A DNA stretch of 64,000 nt from Camelus bactrianus (taxonomy: Eukaryota > Chordata > Mammalia > Artiodactyla > Camelidae): the NCBI RefSeq assembly GCF_048773025.1, contig NC_133551.1:43726501-43790500 (forward strand), read 5' to 3'. Position 1 is the stretch's first letter. Each line of letters starts with the position of its first letter. The notes below the pieces were generated by a model, which was not told the origin of the DNA, did not search any database, and saw only the letters and a list, made by a program, of their open reading frames with translations. The position numbers and the translations under genes are program-made. Below, one piece after another: positions 26,584 to 38,944 of the stretch.

Positions 26584-28185
26584 GGGAGGTTCCAAGATGG
26601 CAGAGTAGAATGATGCATAGCTCTCCCTCTCCCCAAAATTTACATATAAAATGGATTAATTCACACAGAATACATACTGAACTTTGACAGAATATCTCTC
26701 ACTTCGTAAATAAAAGAAAATCCTCAAAAAACCAGGTAGGAGGGGAAAAGAAAGAAAGAAAGAAAAAGGAAATCAGTGTGCAATCTGTTGCCCAGGGACG
26801 GAGCAGAAGAGGAGGAAAAGCACCGTCTCCCTAAAAAGTCCCTTCTCCAACAGGGAGGTCAGTGGGGTCAAAAATAGAGCTTATGAGGCTTGGAGGAGAA
26901 AGCAGCAGTAACTTGGTGGACAGAACTGAGAGAAACAAGCACAGAGGGTCCCTCAGATCCCTAGCCCAAGAGCAGACCTGTTGGGGAGGGCTGGGATGGG
27001 CTTCTGGAGCTTGGGCTTCTGTGATCAAGCCCAGGGAGAACACTGGGGCTGACTGCACAGAGGAAGCCTCAGGTTGCTGGAGTGTGGTGCAGGCTGAGGC
27101 TAGGAATATGTGCAGAACAGAACAGCCTGGGCCCATCATTAAAAGCACAACTGCTGATGCATACTGTGGGGAGGGGTGTGACACAGCCTGGCCATAGCAG
27201 CCATCTCCAGTAGTCCAGAGGGCATTGCTTGGCACCATTGTTGGTGTGCATTCTCACAAGAAGAGAGGTAGGATTCAGACACAGGTATCTTCTGAGTATG
27301 CTCCAGAGGAGCACAGTCCCTGATGTACAGCTCTCTGGTGGAGGTGGGGCTAAAACCTGAATACAGACCTAGGGGGCCTGCAACTTCACAGGTAGAACTG
27401 AGATCTGATTCTAGCCCCAGGCAATGAGGGCAGATCTGCTCCACTGGTGCCTTTTTGGGCCTGCATCTCTGAGACGAATGAGTGGAGTTCTGGCACACAT
27501 ATGGATGGGCCTGGTATTAACATCAGACTTGCATACCATATGCAGAAGTGGGGCTGTTGTCTGGGCTTACCCTGCGTTGCACTATGATGGGTCCTAGTGC
27601 CTGACATTGGGCAATCTGCACTGGTGGCTCTGCAGGGGCAGAACCTGGGGGACACCAGAGCAGGTTGCTGACAGTCTGTGGCAAGGACAAGGGCAGCGTC
27701 AACAAAGTGTACTTTATAAACCTATGTAAGAAGTGACAGAAGATACCACACAGAGTGCATCTTGGTGAACATCTGTGGAGGAGTACTCAGTGGCTCCTCT
27801 TTCAGTGGAAGTAATCCAGCCCCACCTAACACACATTGCAGTTCAGAAACAGGTCTGAAGCCCTCTATCCCAACAACAGGTGAGCAGACAAAGCCCCTGT
27901 CACCTGCTGTGAAAACCACAGAGCAAAGAGGAGGACCCGCTCAACAAACAAGGCAGGCTCTGGTCACCACAACACCAACCACACCCCAAATCAAGGGGAT
28001 AATAGCCAGCATGCACAGAGGAAAGACACTGAGATCACCCATACTGAAAACAGCCTTTGCAACAAAATTATTGTATCTGCATGGTCTACAAAGGAGTGCT
28101 TCCACTTAAAAAGAGAAAAGCCCTTCAGGATCACAGTAAATACCTGTTACTCCTAAATTCATACAGTCAGAGAAATATAAGTAAA

Positions 28186-29073
28186 ATGAAGAAGCAGCAG
28201 AACCACTCCCAATTAAAAGAACAAAAGAAGTCCTCTTAGAGAACAAACAATGAAATAGACCTTGACCATCTACTAGATCATGATTTCAAGGGGTATTGAA
28301 AAGATTGAAGGAAATAAGAGAGAATATCAATAGAAATGAAAAATACTATATAACAGAAATAGAAACTATAAAGAGGAATCAATTAAAATCAGAAGACTCA
28401 ATGGCTGATATAAAAGCCGAGCTAAAGGCAGTCAATAGCAGACTAAATACTTCAGAAGAATGAATAAGTGATTTAGAAGACAGAATAATGGAAATCACCC
28501 AATGAGAACAACAGACAGAAATGCAAATGAAAGCCATTGAAAATATAAGGGACCAATGGGAAAACATAAAGTGTGCCAACCTATGCATAATAGGGGTCCC
28601 AGAAGGAGAAGAAAGATAAAAGAGGATTAAAAAGGTTTTTGAAGAAATTATGACTGAGAACTTACCAAACCTGAAGAAGAAAACAGATATCCAAGTACAG
28701 GAAGCACAGAGGGTCCCACAGAAGATGAACCCAAACAGACCTACACCGAGACATATTATACTTAAGATGCCCAAAGTTAAAGATAAAGAAAAGATTCTAA
28801 AGGCAGCAAGAGAAAAACAAAGAGTTAGCTATAAGGGAATACCTATAAGGCTTTCAGCTGATTCCTCTACATAAACACTACTGGCCAGAAGGGAGTGGCA
28901 AGATATATTCAAAGTCTTAAATGAGAAAAAATCTGGAACAGAGGATATTCTACCCAGCAAGACTATCCTTTAGAATAGAAGGAGAGAGAAAGAATTTCTC
29001 AGAGAAGCAAAAGCTAAAAGAATTCAGCAATACTAAACCTATCCTAAGAGAAAAGCCAGAAGTTCTTTTCTAA
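28186..29073 (+). pseudogene. L1 ORF1 pseudogene
   Basis: This matches the open ORF1 at 56845-57747 throughout. It starts at ATG 28186 (MKKQQNHSQLKEQ) and ends at TAA 29071-29073. Stops and frame changes break it: an early stop follows 'EQKKSS' at about 28237-28239, and only the central piece at 28650-28874 stays open for 74 codons (PNRPTPRHIILKM region, the end of the RNA-recognition-like domain and start of the C-terminal domain). In a working L1, ORF1 is an RNA-binding trimeric coiled-coil protein. Here it cannot be made. Confidence 0.9.
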
Positions 29074-29469
29074 ATAGAAAAGAATCAAGAAGCTGTATAA
29101 AAAAGTAAACCATAATTGGAAATGCAGGATCTACACTGAGCTGCAAGAGAATAAATATGACAATGTAAAAGAGGAAATCAAAATCATAGAAGGTGGGAGA
29201 GGGGAACAAGAAAATGTAAATTTTCTTTTTGTTCTTCTTAGGATGTGTTTGAGCCTATAAGACTACCATTCTAAAGCAAACAGATATGCTAATGGGTTAA
29301 CATACTTGAAAAATAGGGTAACCACAAATAAAGAGCATATAATATAGTCACAAAAAACCCAAAAAGAAACTGTGCTAACACAAAAGAAAATTATCAAGCC
29401 ACAAAAGGAACAACAAAAAAGAAGAAAGGAACAAAGAAATACCAAGTCAACTGGAAAACAAAGTTTAAA

Positions 29470-30652
29470 CTGGCAATAAACACATATCTATCAATAATTA
29501 CCATAAATGTAAAGGGGCAAAATGCTCCAATCAAAAGACATAGAATGGCAGCTTGGATAATAGAACAAGAGCATACATTATGCTGCATACAAGAGACTCA
29601 CTTTAGGGTAAAAGACACAAATAGATTGAAAGTGAGAGGTTAGAAAAATATTTCATGCAAAAAGAAATGACAAAAAATAGGGATAGCAATACTCATATCA
29701 GACAAAATAGACTTTAAAACAAAGGCCATAAAGAAAGATAAAGACACTATATAATGATAAAAGGAACAATACAAGAAGAGGATATTACACTCATGAACAT
29801 ATATGCACCCAATATAGGAGCACCTAAATATATAAAACAAATACTAACAGACATAAAGGGAGAAATTGATGAGGATACAATAATAGTAGATTTTTACACT
29901 CCAATAACATCATTGGACAGATCTTCCAGACTGAAAAATCTATAAGGAAAGGGAGATACTAAATGATGCAATAGAATTGTTGGACTTTATTGTTATTTTT
30001 AGACCATTACATCCCCCCAAAACAGAATTTACATTCTTTTCAAGTGTATGTGGACTATTGTCTAGGGTGGACTACATTCTCAGACACAAAAGAAGCCTCC
30101 ACAAATTTAAGAAACAGAAATTATTTAAAGCACCGTTTCTGACCACAATGCCATGAAACTAGAAATCAACCACAGAGGGAAAAAATGAGGAAAAAAATAA
30201 AAAAGACTGCGTGGAACAACATGCTACTAAACGAATGGGTCAATGATGGAATCAAAAAAGAAATTTAAAAAATACCTTGAGACAAATGGCAATGAAAACA
30301 CAACCACACAAAACCTATGGGATGCAGCTAAAGCAGTCCTAAGAGCAAAATTCATAGTGATACAGGCCTTCCTCAAAGACAGGAACAATCTCAAGTAAAC
30401 AACCTAATCTACCACCTAAAAGAATTAGAAAAAGAAGAACAAACAAAAGTTAGTCAGCAGAGAGAAAGAAAGAGTAAAGATGAGGTAGGAAATAAATAAA
30501 ATAGAGATTAACTAATAGGAAAAATCAATCAAACCAAGAGCTGTTATTTTTAAAGAGTAAACAAAATTGACAAACCTCAGACCAGGCCCACCAAAAAGAA
30601 AAGAGAGAGGACACCCATAAACAAAATAAAGAGTGAAAATGGAGTAATTACA
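29470..30652 (+). pseudogene. L1 ORF2 pseudogene, endonuclease part
   Basis: The start codon position holds CTG (29470-29472) where the younger copy has ATG. The apurinic-like endonuclease domain can be followed: 'CIQETHF' at about 29583-29603, and the 'NIYAPNIGAPKYI' block at about 29800-29840, open in a 63-codon piece (29754-29945). Stops interrupt it repeatedly. It ends before the reverse transcriptase. A related but younger version lies at 58151. Confidence 0.88.
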
Positions 30653-30655
30653 ACC

Positions 30656-31712
30656 ATATGTATATGGTATATTCTTGCCTCCTTTGTCAAAGATTAATTG
30701 ACCATAAATCTGTGGGTTTATTTCTGGCCTTTCTATTCTGTTCCATAGATCCATATGTCTGTTTTTGTGCCAGTACCACACTGTTTTGATTGCTAAGCTC
30801 TGTAGTATTGTCTGAAGTCTGGGAGGGTTATTCCTCAAGGTTTGTTCTTTTTCTTTAATATTGCCTTGGCAATTCTGGGTCTTTTGTGATTTCATGTAAA
30901 TTTTAGGATTATTTGTTCTAGTTCTGTAAAAAAAATGTCCTGAGTAATTTGATAGGGATCACATTAAATCTGTAGATTGCTTTGGGTAGTATGGCCATTT
31001 TAACATTATTAATTCTCCCAATCCAAGAATATGGAATATCTTTCCATTTCTTTAAGTCATCTTTAATTTCCTCATTCAGTGTTTTGTAGTTCTCTGTGTA
31101 GAAGTCTTTCACCTCTTTGGTCAGATTTATTCCTAAGTATATATATATTTTTTGGTTGTGATTTTAAGAGATTGTTTCTTTACTTTCCTTTTCTGACATT
31201 TTGTTGTTAGTGTAAAGAAATGCAACTGTTTTTTATATGTTAATCTTGTATCCTGCTACCTTGCTGAATTCTTTTATCAGTTCTAGTAGTTTTTTTGTGG
31301 AACTTTTAAGGTTTTCTATGTATAGTATCATGTCATCTGCATATAGTGACAATTTTACCTCTTCTTTTCCAATATGGATCCCTTTTATTTCCTTTTCTTG
31401 CCTGATTGCTGTGGCTAGGACTTCCAAGACTATGTTGAATAGAAGTGATGAGAGTGGGCATCCTTGTCTTGTTCCCGATTTTAGTGGGAAGGTTTTCAGT
31501 TTTTCACTGTTGAGTAGTATGCTGGCTGTAAGTTTGTCATAAATAGCTTTTATTATGTTGAGCTATGTTCCCTCTATACCTACTTTGGTAAGGGTTCTTA
31601 CCGTAAATCGGTGTTGAATTTTATCAAATGCTTTTTCTGCATCTATTGAGATGATCGTGTGATTTTTGTCCTTTCTTTTGTGGATGTGGTGTAGCAAATT
31701 GATTAAAGTTTA
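30656..31712 (-). mobile_element. Inverted L1 reverse-transcriptase segment
   Basis: Read on the minus strand this is L1 ORF2 from the fingers/palm ('aaaggacaaaaatcacac') through the YADDMILY active-site block (in the 64-codon frame 31233-31427: '[15 protein letters not shown]') and thumb (30918-31112) to 'gaggcaagaatatacc'. It lacks ORF2's C-terminal end, 3'UTR and poly(A). At the join (about 30650-30662) it meets the + strand L1 half. Together they contain nearly consecutive parts of one element in opposite orientations. It could also be an independent fragment that landed there. Confidence 0.85.
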
Positions 31713-32629
31713 ATTCTGAGTGTTCTTTTGGAGAAAGATATACTACAGCATATTTTAAAGAAAGATATTGCCATGCTCTTCAAGTGCAATACAATGCTGA
31801 CTTCTCAATTAATTGCTTTACATAGTCATATTTATTCTTCTTTTGTTTTTGATTATCTGTTTGGGAATTCATCAAACTCTTTGCTTTGATTTTTTTTTAT
31901 CCCACCTCACTGATAACATTTTGTGCAATTCACAACCCACTAGAATATCAGGCAGAGAGAGGAGAGACAAAGAATGGGAGTCACACCTAAGTTTATACAT
32001 TTTTCATATAGCTTCTGTTGGTGGAGGAAATGGACATTAATTTTATGGTTGGTTGTCAATTTACCATTATTATTCTTATGCAGCAACTACTAATTTTTGT
32101 TTAAACCTTGTTCTACTTTATATTTTCTTTAATGTCTTCTGATAGAATTTTGGAAATATACCAAACATAGTACAAACTGCATAGCCCTGTTGTGAGAATT
32201 AAACAAGATCAAATATGTTAGAGGTAATTTCTGTAGCATAAAGCTTAATACAAAATTCACAAGGTATTATTATCATGTTTGTTTTCCTAACTAGGAACTT
32301 AAGTTTGGTTATGATTCTTACTTGGTTTATGGAGGCTTGTCACATGCTCTATACAGCATTCCCATTCTGTCAAAGACACTTGTAGCACAAACAGATCTTT
32401 TGGATCATAAAGACAGGAAGAGTTGCTTGCACCATGGCCTAGATTAGTTGAAAGTCTCCTCTTATCCTGGGCTGCATTCAGAGTTGGCAGCCTTATAGGC
32501 TATGAATGTTGAACCTAAAAGAACTGAATGATGACAAATGTCACTGCCAGAGCTCAGAATATTTAAATGTATGTCCTATTTAGTTACATGAATGTCTATT
32601 AAAACCCAGTTCTCAATTTTCATTAACAG
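31713..32629 (+). other. Intron upstream of the AGBL4 exon
   Basis: This is mostly unassigned. A MIR tail is suggested at 32185-32280 ('gttgtgagaattaaacaa', 'aggtattattatcatg'). The last 25 bases (about 32605-32629) form the 3' splice site: a pyrimidine-rich run 'cagttctcaattttcatta' and the AG at 32628-32629. Confidence 0.7.
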
Positions 32630-32754
32630 GTAACCTTGGACGGGTGGACCAGGTCTCTGAATTTGAATATGATTTGTTCATTAGGCCGGATACTTGTAAT
32701 CCACGCTTCAGAGTCTGGTTCAACTTTACTGTTGAAAATGTGAAAGAATCACAG
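32630..32754 (+). CDS. AGBL4: AGBL4 internal coding exon (cytosolic carboxypeptidase 6)
   Basis: AGBL4 encodes CCP6, a cytosolic metallocarboxypeptidase of the M14 family that trims polyglutamate side chains from tubulin and other proteins. The exon is 125 bases: two bases completing a split Gly codon, then 41 codons beginning NLGRVDQVSEFEY and ending ENVKESQ. I recognise this as about residues 53-94 of the mammalian protein, in the N-terminal beta-rich domain that precedes the catalytic domain; no catalytic zinc ligands are expected here. The boundaries are set by an AG at 32628-32629 and a CAG|GTGAGG donor at 32752-32760, giving phase 1 entry and phase 0 exit. The frame is open throughout. 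Beyond the donor the frame continues for 26 more codons by chance. No other AGBL4 exon was found, in keeping with the gene's huge introns. The surrounding repeats make a processed pseudogene unlikely, since the exon is flanked by intron-like sequence. Confidence 0.92.
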
Positions 32755-32760
32755 GTGAGG
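32755..32760 (+). promoter_or_regulatory. AGBL4: 5' splice site of the AGBL4 exon
   Basis: CAG|GTGAGG fits the mammalian donor consensus (GTRAGT) with one departure at intron position +6. It fixes the end of the coding exon at 32754. Confidence 0.85.
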
Positions 32761-35700
32761 AAAATAGTGGATACCTTCAGTGTGGTCTTGGTAAGAAGAT
32801 TATGCTTATGTTTTATTTTAGAAATATCCTAATAATGGTCATATTAGGAATATATTCTTATATATCTGTGACAGTGATACTGTTTTATTTCAAGAGTTAT
32901 AGGGTAATAACTATAATATGCTGACTTTTGTTATCTGGTATTTATTAAAAATACAAATAGATTATCTAAGAACACAAAGTGTTCTTTACTGATTGAAGCA
33001 GTAGTGTGATGTGTGAGGCTTACTTGGAGGACACCATAAGGAACCCCTGAAAGTGACTTGTTATTATGTTTATTATGGAGAGCTGTTCTGTGTATTATTT
33101 CTTCTTTATGAGACTGGTGAGGGACATTTCTCACAGGACTCAGTTTCAAAAAAAGCTGTTTCTTCTGCTATATAACAAGGTCTTTATATCTTAAAAACAA
33201 TATGATTCTTGTAACTCATCCTACTTTTCCCTTTGCTTTGGCCACTGCAAAGCTCATAGCCGATTTTATAGCCCTATGTAATGATTCTGGAAAACTTTTT
33301 TGGCTTGTGTTTCTGTGTACTAAGTTTTCTGTTATTCTGATAGTATTAATCTTTAACCATAATTTCTTTATCTACATTTTCTAACATAACAGTGTATGTT
33401 TTTATGATCCTGTTCAAATCTGTTTTGAATGAAAAGTATTGATGAAAATGGAAAGAACTAAGATATATGCTTTGAATAAACATTAATAAAAATCTAATCC
33501 CAAAAAATAAGTTATCATTCTCTGATTTTGAGAGAGCTGATTTTGGAAGACTCTATGCAAACTTTGTACACATAGTGATAAAATTCTTTAAAGCAGTTGA
33601 AACCATAGCCCTATAATCTAACATCTGCCTTCTCCCTTCAGGGTCATCTTTTTCTAGTGTATTTGGGAGAAAGTGAGAAGTTTAATTTCCCCTCTCAAGT
33701 CAATCTGGCCTACTTGCTCTTTCACCTGGTTGCTTGTTTCTCTCCATTTTGCTGTACTGTAACTTGAGTCATGTGTTAGGCAGGCAGTGGTCAGTGTCTG
33801 GAATTTAGGGATCCTGGTTCTTCCTTGACACATGCTGTTCCTGGCATGCTGACTTCCGCAGAAGAGGGGTTCAGGAACACCCACTTCACTTTACTGCCAA
33901 TTCTCTTAATTCTCTACGACACCACTGACACAGGACTGAGTGTAGTTTAGAGCCAACTAGAAGGAATTAAATATATGGGAGAACTCTGAACATTGTCAGC
34001 TAAATATGATTTATCTCAACAGTTTGGGACAAGTGAGAAAAGGAAAGTTAAACCCCACACAGATTGTTGCCCAAGGACAAACTTTAGTTCCTTGCTTTGC
34101 TTCTTGGTTTTCCTTACTCTCCCATGAGAGAATTCCTTTTTCAATTTTTCATAGTAAGATTAGTATTATTTCTCCCTTCCAACTACTTTAAGGAAACCTA
34201 CACTTTACCTACAGGGCTTCACCTGACCCTAGGATTTTCCCTCTTGTTCCACCAAGACAGTAATCCTCAAAGTGCTTTTTCCAAAGACTGTATCATGGAG
34301 TCTTGAGAGTATAGCTCACAGCAAAAGGCTTTAGCCAAACGTACAAGATTTAGTCTTGGTACTCCAAGTTTGGATTCCCTATGAAGATCTCTCTGCAACC
34401 TCTCATTCTTCTGTTGGTTTTCTTGTCTCATGTCAGTAATTTACAGTTGCCATATACACACACCACTGAAAAACAAACTAATTCCCAGGCAGTATAGTCA
34501 ATTCATATGAAGGAAGGGCAACATATTTTTGAAAAGCAGTATGATCTGCCAGGATTTCTAAATTCACAACGGAGATTATACTCCTTTCCTCTGAATACAC
34601 AGCATATGCATGTCTTTCTGCTTGTCTAGTGCATACAGGAATCCACTAACTCCTACGAAATGAAATCAATTATTTTTCAAACAACAGAGTCATCTGTTCT
34701 CATTATATCCTTTGCTAAGTAGAGATTTAGCAAAAGCTCTGAAATTATAGTGTTTTTAAAAACTGGGCCACATTAAATTCCTAGCCTAGTTTTTCTTTCA
34801 CTTAGTCTCTCTTTAAAGAGTATCCTTATAGAGTTCCTATGGTCACGATGAGGGGCTGGGGAGTGGGACGGCTAGAGTGTCAGCAAAATGTGTTTCTTAA
34901 GTTATATAACCTGAGATAGTCTTTTGGACAAGTTGCTCATACATTTCCGTTTCTTGTTCTTTGTTCTTCTAGTTTGCTTAAAGGTATATTCTTTTTGTTA
35001 TTTAAAATGTGTCTTCCAGAGTGTTATAATTTTCACATTACATGTTAAAGTCATACGGTCTCTTTTGCAGTATTGTCTATCATTCAAGCAAGTAACAAGA
35101 ATATGTTCCAAGGGATTTTCTAATAAGACAGTCGGTGCTGTTTTATGGATGCTTATTTTTAAAGTTGCAGTAACCAATACTTGCTTGGTCTGTCCGAGTT
35201 CTGTCTTCCTATCTGGTCCTACTCTACCTTGTTACAATTAGAAATCATGAACATGTTTATCTGGTTTCCTGGAGCCTGATGCTTTATCAGCTTCCTCCTG
35301 TGGCCCATTGCTTCGTCAACTGTAATCATATTATATAGTTATGGAAATCTGTCTCAAGAAGGCATAAAGATCTGCTGGAAAGATACAATACATATCTCTA
35401 GCTCACAGGATATTTGTTTTCATGGTTGTCTACATGACAGAGAATGGTTTTACTATGAAGTTTGACTTATGAGGTCTGTTTTTATAACGTCTCTTCCTAT
35501 AATCTTTTCCCATCTCTCCAATTTCCGTTAAAATGAGACCTGCATGAATGTAATCTAGTCAGGAACCTTATTTAGGGTTTGGTACTAGCGGGCAAGAGAA
35601 ATATTAATCATCAAAGGCTGACACTATTAAATGAATGTTAAAAATCGAAGCATCAAATATGCTGTATAAACAGGTCTAGCTTCTGGGTTATCTTCCTTGA

Positions 35701-36050
35701 TGTTTTTAGGAAGTGATAAAAGCTTGGAACATATGGTGCTGTACTCCAGGACTGATATATTAACACCCCCCCAAAGTAGTTGCTAAATAGTACATTTGTA
35801 AGAATCTATGAAATCTAAACAACCTGGTATCTTTAATGAAAATTCATTTTCTCTCTGAAAAACCTATATTAAACATTCTTATGTGGAAATTTATTATTGA
35901 TGTAGCAGAACATTCGTGTGATATGAAAGCAAATCTTTCTATTTAAATACTTAGGATAAAACTTAAGCCAATAAGAAGAAATAAAATGATATGCCTGGAC
36001 TATTTAAATTAAACTCTGTTTTCCTTCCTTTGCATTCTATCTCTTTGAAT
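32761..36050. other. Intron downstream of the AGBL4 exon
   Basis: No further exon, RNA gene or clear repeat is seen in about 3.3 kb. This is the longest stretch in the window with no recognisable transposon, which fits purifying selection or simple chance next to a coding exon. Confidence 0.55.
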
Positions 36051-36640
36051 TTATTTTTCTTCTTTCTGATTGTAAAAGTAACCAATGCTCAATGTAGCAA
36101 ATTTGGAAAGTATAAATAATTATTAGAGGCAGAGAAAAAACAGACACACACACCCCCAGCTACCCCCTCTGCCACATAACACCCATAATCTTACTGCCTC
36201 GAAGCAAATACTGTTGACTTTTTGGTGTATTTACTTTTAGGCTATTTTATTTTTGGAGCATAATTACATTTGCACTGTATGTACATATTTATGTCTTACT
36301 TGTAAGGAAACTAAACAGTATCACAAGCAATTTTTTGTCATTATAAACCTCATAAACATGGCTGTACAATAACTAAGTGTTGTTGGACCATTTCTTTACT
36401 CTTGAGCATAAAGATTATTTCCATTATCTGTCATTATAAATAACACTGTAGTGAACATCTTTATATATGAAATGTTACCCACATTTCATTTTACTTCCTT
36501 AGGATAAATTCCTGTGAGGGAAGTTGATATTTTTAGAACTCTTAATACATATTTTTAAATTGCTGCCACACAGTTTATACTATTTTTCTGTCTTATCAGC
36601 AGTCAGTGAGATGCTTTTTCATAAATTTCTTGTTTGGATT
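36051..36640 (-). mobile_element. Very old L1 3' fragment
   Basis: Plus-strand words 'taatcttactgcctcgaag', 'cataaagattatttcca', 'ataacactgtagtgaaca', 'aggataaattcctgtga' and 'ttaaattgctgccacaca' match the reverse complement of an old L1 ORF2 3' end. It is heavily diverged and non-coding. Confidence 0.6.
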
Positions 36641-37149
36641 TGTTTAATGAACTCAGAAGTTCATACATTTAGAATAAATTTCTTCTTTTTTCTCACTTTG
36701 AAACATCACACAAATAAATGGGATATAATGCAAAGTTTCAGGCCTCTAATCATAAAGGAATTAATTGCATTCCAGTAACAAAGTGAGACAACAAAACAGA
36801 CATATTTATTATTTCGACTCTCTCAATTCATCAATTCTGTTTTGTCCAGTTGTGCCAACTGAATGTCCTTTGAGGTATGTAAAGGGAGATTTTTAGAAAA
36901 GTGTTTCTTTAACAATGAAGTCTTTCTTACATTGTTATAAGCAGTAATATAGCTTAAACATACGCACACACATTTTTATATATGACATGTCTCAACTGGA
37001 CTTTCAAATTCCAAGAGTTTGCTCCTGCTTTAGTCTCTATCCTGGAAATTTCAGACTAAGTGAAACTTCATCCTGGCTATGGCCAAAATCAATAGTCAAC
37101 AGAAGCAGCATTTCAGATACGTGAAAGATCACAGACAATAGATTCAAAT

Positions 37150-37380
37150 AGATTAGCGTTTATATTCTGAGTCATAATTGTGAGCTGTTTTACCATTCAT
37201 CAGTTAAATTAATCTCGTGGTACCTCAGTTTTCCATCTGCAAAATGAGGATAATTATACTACTTCATGTGAGTGTTGTGAAAATTAAATGATAAAATGCA
37301 TGTAAAGAGCCTGTCATGGTGTTTGGTAGATAGATAATAGAGACTCACTACTTGATGGCTATTGTTTTTATTAAAACACC
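37150..37380 (+). repeat. MIR
   Basis: Landmarks are 'tacctcagttttccatctg', 'caaaatgaggataattat', 'gtgaaaattaaatgataa' and 'tgatggctattg'. This is the middle and 3' part of a MIR. Confidence 0.75.
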
Positions 37381-37587
37381 TCAATAGTAGAAATAAACAG
37401 CAAGAGGAAAAACTACCACAACAAATATTACTAGATAACTACTACTGTTTTCTGTTCTGCTCTTTCTCCTTCTCTTTCTCCTTTTTCTGTTTGTTTTTCC
37501 CTAATCTTCTTTCTTTTTCTTTCAAATCTACTATTGCAAATTATCATCATCATACTACCATAAACATAAAGCAAATTATAATAGTTA

Positions 37588-37660
37588 GAATCTGGACTCT
37601 ATGTTAGACATACCTGAATTTCAGGCTCAGCTTGGCCAATTGCTTCCTATCTCTGTGATA
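37588..37660 (+). repeat. MIR fragment
   Basis: The phrases 'agaatctggactctatg', 'cctgaatttcaggctcag' and 'ttggccaattgcttcc' resemble the 5' half of MIR. It runs directly into an L2. Confidence 0.5.
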
Positions 37661-38375
37661 AAAGTCTCCTAACTGGCTCTCTCTTTCTGTCCTAGGCCTA
37701 ACCTGTCTTTAATGTCTACTCTTAACAAGGAAATGGGAGTAATTTTACAATATAGGTCATCTCATATGATTACTCTGTTAAACTCTAATATTTTTGTATA
37801 TCAGAGTAAAAGACAATGTCTCTAAAATGTCCCACCAGATACTATAAAATCTTTACTCCATCCCACCCACCCTACCCTACCACTGTAATATGCACTTCTT
37901 TGACCACATTTTCTACTACTTTCTGCCTTGCCCACACAGCTGTGGCTTCTTTGCTATACCTCAAACAAGCCAGGTATGGCCCACCTTAGGGCATTGGCTT
38001 AGGGCAATGACTAGCTGTACTTGCAGGAATGTCCTTCTACCAGATATTTGTATAACAGATTTCCTTACTTCCTTTTACTTTGCTCAGATGTCACTCAATG
38101 AGGCCAATCTTAGGGACTATTCATTTTGTCCTCCTCCACACATCCCTCTTATTCTGTTCTACTTTTTCTTTTAGAAACTATCAATTTATAACGTACTATT
38201 TAATTAGTTAATTTATTGTGTCCATTTTTTGTCCTTGCTTTGCCCTTAATGATATACCTAGAATGTAAACCTTGCAAGTGCAAGCATCTTTTTTTCTCTC
38301 TTAATTGTATATTCCAAGTGCCCACAACAGAGGGGTGGTCATTAGGTAACTGCTGAATAAATAGCATATCCTCCA
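37661..38375 (+). mobile_element. L2 3' region with tail
   Basis: L2 words occur in order: 'ctcctaactggctctctc', 'cctcaaacaagccaggta', 'caggaatgtccttctacc', 'gctcagatgtcactcaat', 'agaatgtaaaccttgcaa' and the tail 'aactgctgaataaatagc'. About 700 bases of L2 are kept. Confidence 0.8.
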
Positions 38376-38389
38376 TAATTCTTTCAATC

Positions 38390-38680
38390 TACTTTGATGT
38401 CTTTTAATAAAGTTTTATAATTTTTTTCTTAAAGGTCTTTACACCCTACACATCCTTGTTAGATTTACACTTAGGCATCTTAGTTTTTTTGTTTGTTTTC
38501 ATGGTACATTGAATTTTTTTCTAATTATATTTTCTAATTTAGTATTGCTAATAAAAAGGAACATTACTAAATTATACACTTTGATCTTATATCTAGGAAC
38601 ATTTCTCAGTTATTTATTATTTTTAAAAGTTTGCATATAGATTCTCTTTTTTCTTTTAGACAGCCATATCATTTGTAAAT
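38390..38680 (-). mobile_element. Old L1 ORF2 fragment
   Basis: Plus-strand sequence 'ttttaataaagttttata', 'atttacacttaggcatct' and 'aattatacactttgatct' is the reverse complement of the L1 reverse-transcriptase/thumb region. It is short and decayed. Confidence 0.6.
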
Positions 38681-38684
38681 AATT

Positions 38685-38940
38685 ACATGTAGGTTGTCAA
38701 ATACTGCATGATTCAACTTACATGAGGTATCCACAACAGTCAGATTCATAGAATCAAGGACTGGAATGATTGCAAGGGGCTGGGAAGAGGGGAAATGAGG
38801 ACTTACTAATCAACAGGTATTGAGTTTGAATAAGCAAGATCTGCTGTACAACATTGTGCCTATAGTAAACTTAAAAATCAAGAGGGTAGATATCATGTTA
38901 AATTTTCTTACCACAATATAATTAAAAAATTAAAAACAAA
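38685..38940 (+). mobile_element. Old L1 3'UTR end
   Basis: The sequence 'aaggggctgggaagagggg', 'gtgcctatagtaaactta' and the A-rich end 'aaaaaattaaaaacaaa' match an old L1 3'UTR with remnant tail. It is inserted between the minus-strand L1 piece and the ancient repeat. Confidence 0.65.
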
Positions 38941-38944
38941 GAGT

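Larger units (their letters stand above)
26584..30655 (+). mobile_element. Decayed L1, 5'UTR to start of ORF2
   Basis: The element opens with 'ttccaagatggcagagtag', the L1 5' end with its YY1-like core, as in the younger copy at 55182. A GC-rich 5'UTR spans about 26584-28185, then come ORF1 (28186-29073), a spacer, and ORF2 through the endonuclease into the region before the reverse transcriptase. It stops at about 30652, within the word that in the younger copy reads 'ggagaaattacagc' (59340). The remaining reverse-transcriptase part is present next door in the opposite orientation (30656-31712). No target duplication could be found around 26584-31712. Divergence from the 55182 copy is moderate, so it is an older relative. 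Confidence 0.9.

Noticed and set aside
26831-27655. Overlapping antisense frames of 60-135 codons
   Set aside because: They are by-products of the GC-rich 5'UTR of the decayed L1 and break at different places from those in the younger copies.
32755-32832. Extension of the AGBL4 coding frame past 32754
   Set aside because: The frame stays open by chance for 26 codons, but a strong donor (GTGAGG) follows ESQ and the added residues do not resemble the protein.
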